This document shows, one piece after another, positions 5,577 through 6,628 of a DNA stretch of 6,628 nucleotides. A program made the translations under genes and the position numbers. The stretch is from Nitrococcus sp. (GTDB lineage Bacteria > Pseudomonadota > Gammaproteobacteria > Nitrococcales > Nitrococcaceae): NCBI GenBank assembly GCA_030452365.1, contig JAKDMK010000130.1, positions 1-6,628 on the forward strand, given 5' to 3'. Within the stretch, counting starts at the first letter, position 1, and each line of letters opens with the position of its first letter. The notes below the pieces were generated by a model that ran no database searches, was not told where the DNA came from, and saw nothing but the letters and a program-made list of their open reading frames with translations.

Positions 5577-6443
5577 TTACTGCGCGCCATTGCCGTGAGT
5601 GCTCGCCAGCATGGCCCGATAGCCCTCCCGGTAGGTCGGGAAGCGCAACGCGTAACCACTGGCCTTGAGGCGCGCATTGCAGCAGCGTTTGCTGCCGGTG
5701 CGCGGACTGTCCTTGGCGCGTGGCGGCTTCGGCTGTCCCAGCTCCCCGGCGAGCCAGTCCATGAGCTCGCACTGGGTGCAGGGCGCGTCATCGACGGCGA
5801 GATAGACGCTCTGCGGGGAGGAAAGCTGACCGAGATGGCACAATACGCCGACACAGTCGTCTTCATGTATACGGTTGGTGTAGAACGCTGGTGCGGCGTT
5901 GCAGGGCTCCCTGGCGCGCACTTTACGGATCATGGTGTTGCGATCGCGCCCGTAAATGCCGCCGAATCGCACCACCAGGCCGTGCAAATGTGCCGACTGC
6001 AGCAGGTGTTCGGCCTCCAGTAAGCGCTGGCCGGAGAAGCCGGTTGGCGCGGTGGGTGAGGTCTCGTCAACCCATTCGCCGGCGTGCTGGGCGTAGACGG
6101 CGGTCGATGAAACGAAAATTACCCGGCGGGGCGCTTGGCGCTGATCGGCGAGCACCTGCAAGAGATTGCGCAGGCCGTCGACGTAAGCCATCCGATAGGC
6201 TTCGTCGGTGTAGGCATTCGGCGTCGCCAAATAATAAACCCGCGTAATTCGGGCCGGGATGGCTTGCAGCGACTCCGGCTCGCAGAGGTCGGCGGTCAAG
6301 GCCCGCAGCGCAGCGGGCAGGAGGCCGCTCTGGCGGCGCAGGCCCCAGACCTCCGCACCCCGACTCGCCAGCTCCTCACCCAGGCGGGTGCCGATTTTGC
6401 CGCAGCCGGCGATCAGAACCCGATCATGGGAATCCGTGCTCAT
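5577..6443 (-). CDS. YeeZ-like NAD(P)-binding SDR-family protein
   Basis: A 288-residue extended/atypical short-chain dehydrogenase/reductase with an N-terminal Rossmann fold: VLIAGCGKIGTRL (residues 9-21, GxGxxG at 13-18). It also has VSSTAVY (111-117), VRFGGIYGRDRN (158-169) and NRIHEDDCVGVL (190-201), all typical of the YeeZ/NAD-dependent epimerase group. The catalytic YxxxK of classical members is not evident: the expected place reads FSGQRLLEAE (136-145), where Tyr is Ser/Gly and Lys is Arg, as I recall for other YeeZ-type proteins. The role is therefore probably NAD(P)-binding with an unknown or non-classical reaction. An excellent ribosome-binding site lies just upstream (6448-6456). 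It is convergent with cbiX, with stops 14 bases apart and no hairpin terminator between them. Family confident; substrate unknown. Confidence 0.9.
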   Translation of the reverse strand: MSTDSHDRVLIAGCGKIGTRLGEELASRGAEVWGLRRQSGLLPAALRALTADLCEPESLQAIPARITRVYYLATPNAYTDEAYRMAYVDGLRNLLQVLADQRQAPRRVIFVSSTAVYAQHAGEWVDETSPTAPTGFSGQRLLEAEHLLQSAHLHGLVVRFGGIYGRDRNTMIRKVRAREPCNAAPAFYTNRIHEDDCVGVLCHLGQLSSPQSVYLAVDDAPCTQCELMDWLAGELGQPKPPRAKDSPRTGSKRCCNARLKASGYALRFPTYREGYRAMLASTHGNGAQ

Positions 6444-6447
6444 GCGG

Positions 6448-6456
6448 TCACCTCCT
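6448..6456 (-). promoter_or_regulatory. Strong ribosome-binding site of the SDR gene
   Basis: On the minus strand AGGAGGTGA is followed by CCGC and the ATG at 6443. This nine-base stretch is fully complementary to the usual anti-Shine-Dalgarno sequence with near-ideal spacing, so it fixes the start. The rest of the upstream region (6457-6550) shows only a weak promoter-like pair on the minus strand (TTGCCG and TATTGT about 19 bases apart), which I do not call. Confidence 0.85.
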
Positions 6457-6550
6457 CATTGAGCGGTATCCGTCGCTGATGTTGCCCTGCGCTCGTAGGG
6501 CTATACAATACCTGACCTCTTACTGATGACGGCAAACGCTTTGTCAGCCA

Positions 6551-6628
6551 GGGGCGGTGCGCTCTGGCGGGGCCGTGGGCGGCCCGGGTGGCGGCGCCGT
6601 CCGCCGACGGGGGGGTTGAACGCGGGGG
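6551..6628. other. Extremely G-rich window end, no gene recognised
   Basis: In these last 78 bases I count only 3 A and 8 T, about 86% G+C, with G far exceeding C on the plus strand and runs of seven and five G at the end. No open frame of note and no repeat of the other elements is seen here. It differs sharply from the neighbouring AT-containing upstream region (6480-6550). It could be a real G-rich intergenic or coding segment cut by the window, or low-quality sequence at an assembly end. Confidence 0.5.

Noticed and set aside
4855..5772. A 305-codon open frame on the minus strand across the hydrolase, cbiX and the end of the SDR gene
   Set aside because: It overlaps three genes that all carry conserved motifs; its composition is typical of shadow frames.
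1..6628. CRISPR array, tRNA or rRNA gene
   Set aside because: No regularly spaced direct repeats and no cloverleaf or rRNA-like sequence were seen on either strand.

Overview
The window comes from a GC-rich proteobacterial chromosome. The Shine-Dalgarno sites, an outer-membrane beta-barrel protein ending in Phe, and the mix of small housekeeping families (CynT-like carbonic anhydrase, SulP transporter, DUF3565, isochorismatase-fold hydrolase, CbiX, YeeZ-like SDR) fit a gamma- or betaproteobacterium. A carbonic anhydrase next to a SulP anion transporter would suit an autotroph that takes up bicarbonate, but nothing else here proves that lifestyle.

Layout. Positions 1-906 hold the 3' part of an alginate-export-type outer-membrane porin, closed by a perfect 12-bp hairpin terminator (931-967). 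Positions 968-1404 hold no recognisable gene but contain a degenerate copy of an approximately 90-bp palindromic-ended repeat (1162-1248). A beta-carbonic anhydrase (1405-2043) and a SulP-family transporter (2310-4289) follow on the same strand. Between them sits a complete small non-autonomous transposable element (2100-2243): 15-bp perfect terminal inverted repeats beginning GTAA, and an 8-bp direct repeat on both sides. It carries a second, unrelated palindromic repeat inside it. Thirteen bases after the transporter stop is a better preserved copy (4303-4394) of the repeat seen at 1162. Its right end supplies the ATG and first eight codons of the longest reading of the next gene, a DUF3565 protein. 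That gene begins a tight plus-strand cluster: DUF3565 (to 4616), an isochorismatase-family hydrolase overlapping it by ATGA (4613-5161), and a single-domain CbiX/SirB chelatase (5179-5562). A YeeZ-like NAD(P)-binding protein (6443-5577) is convergent to the cluster. The last 78 bases are extremely G-rich and may be the edge of an assembly.

How the parts relate. The carbonic anhydrase and SulP protein plausibly form a bicarbonate uptake and interconversion pair, equivalent to the known natural SulP-carbonic anhydrase fusions but encoded separately. The transporter is unusual in carrying about 140 extra, mostly helical residues between its fifth and sixth membrane segments. The most notable DNA-level feature is that three of the junctions around these two genes hold small mobile or palindromic elements that do not encode proteins. 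I do not see a clearly new defence or enzymatic system here. The best leads are the two small-element families, the element-derived start of the DUF3565 gene and the transporter's extra domain.
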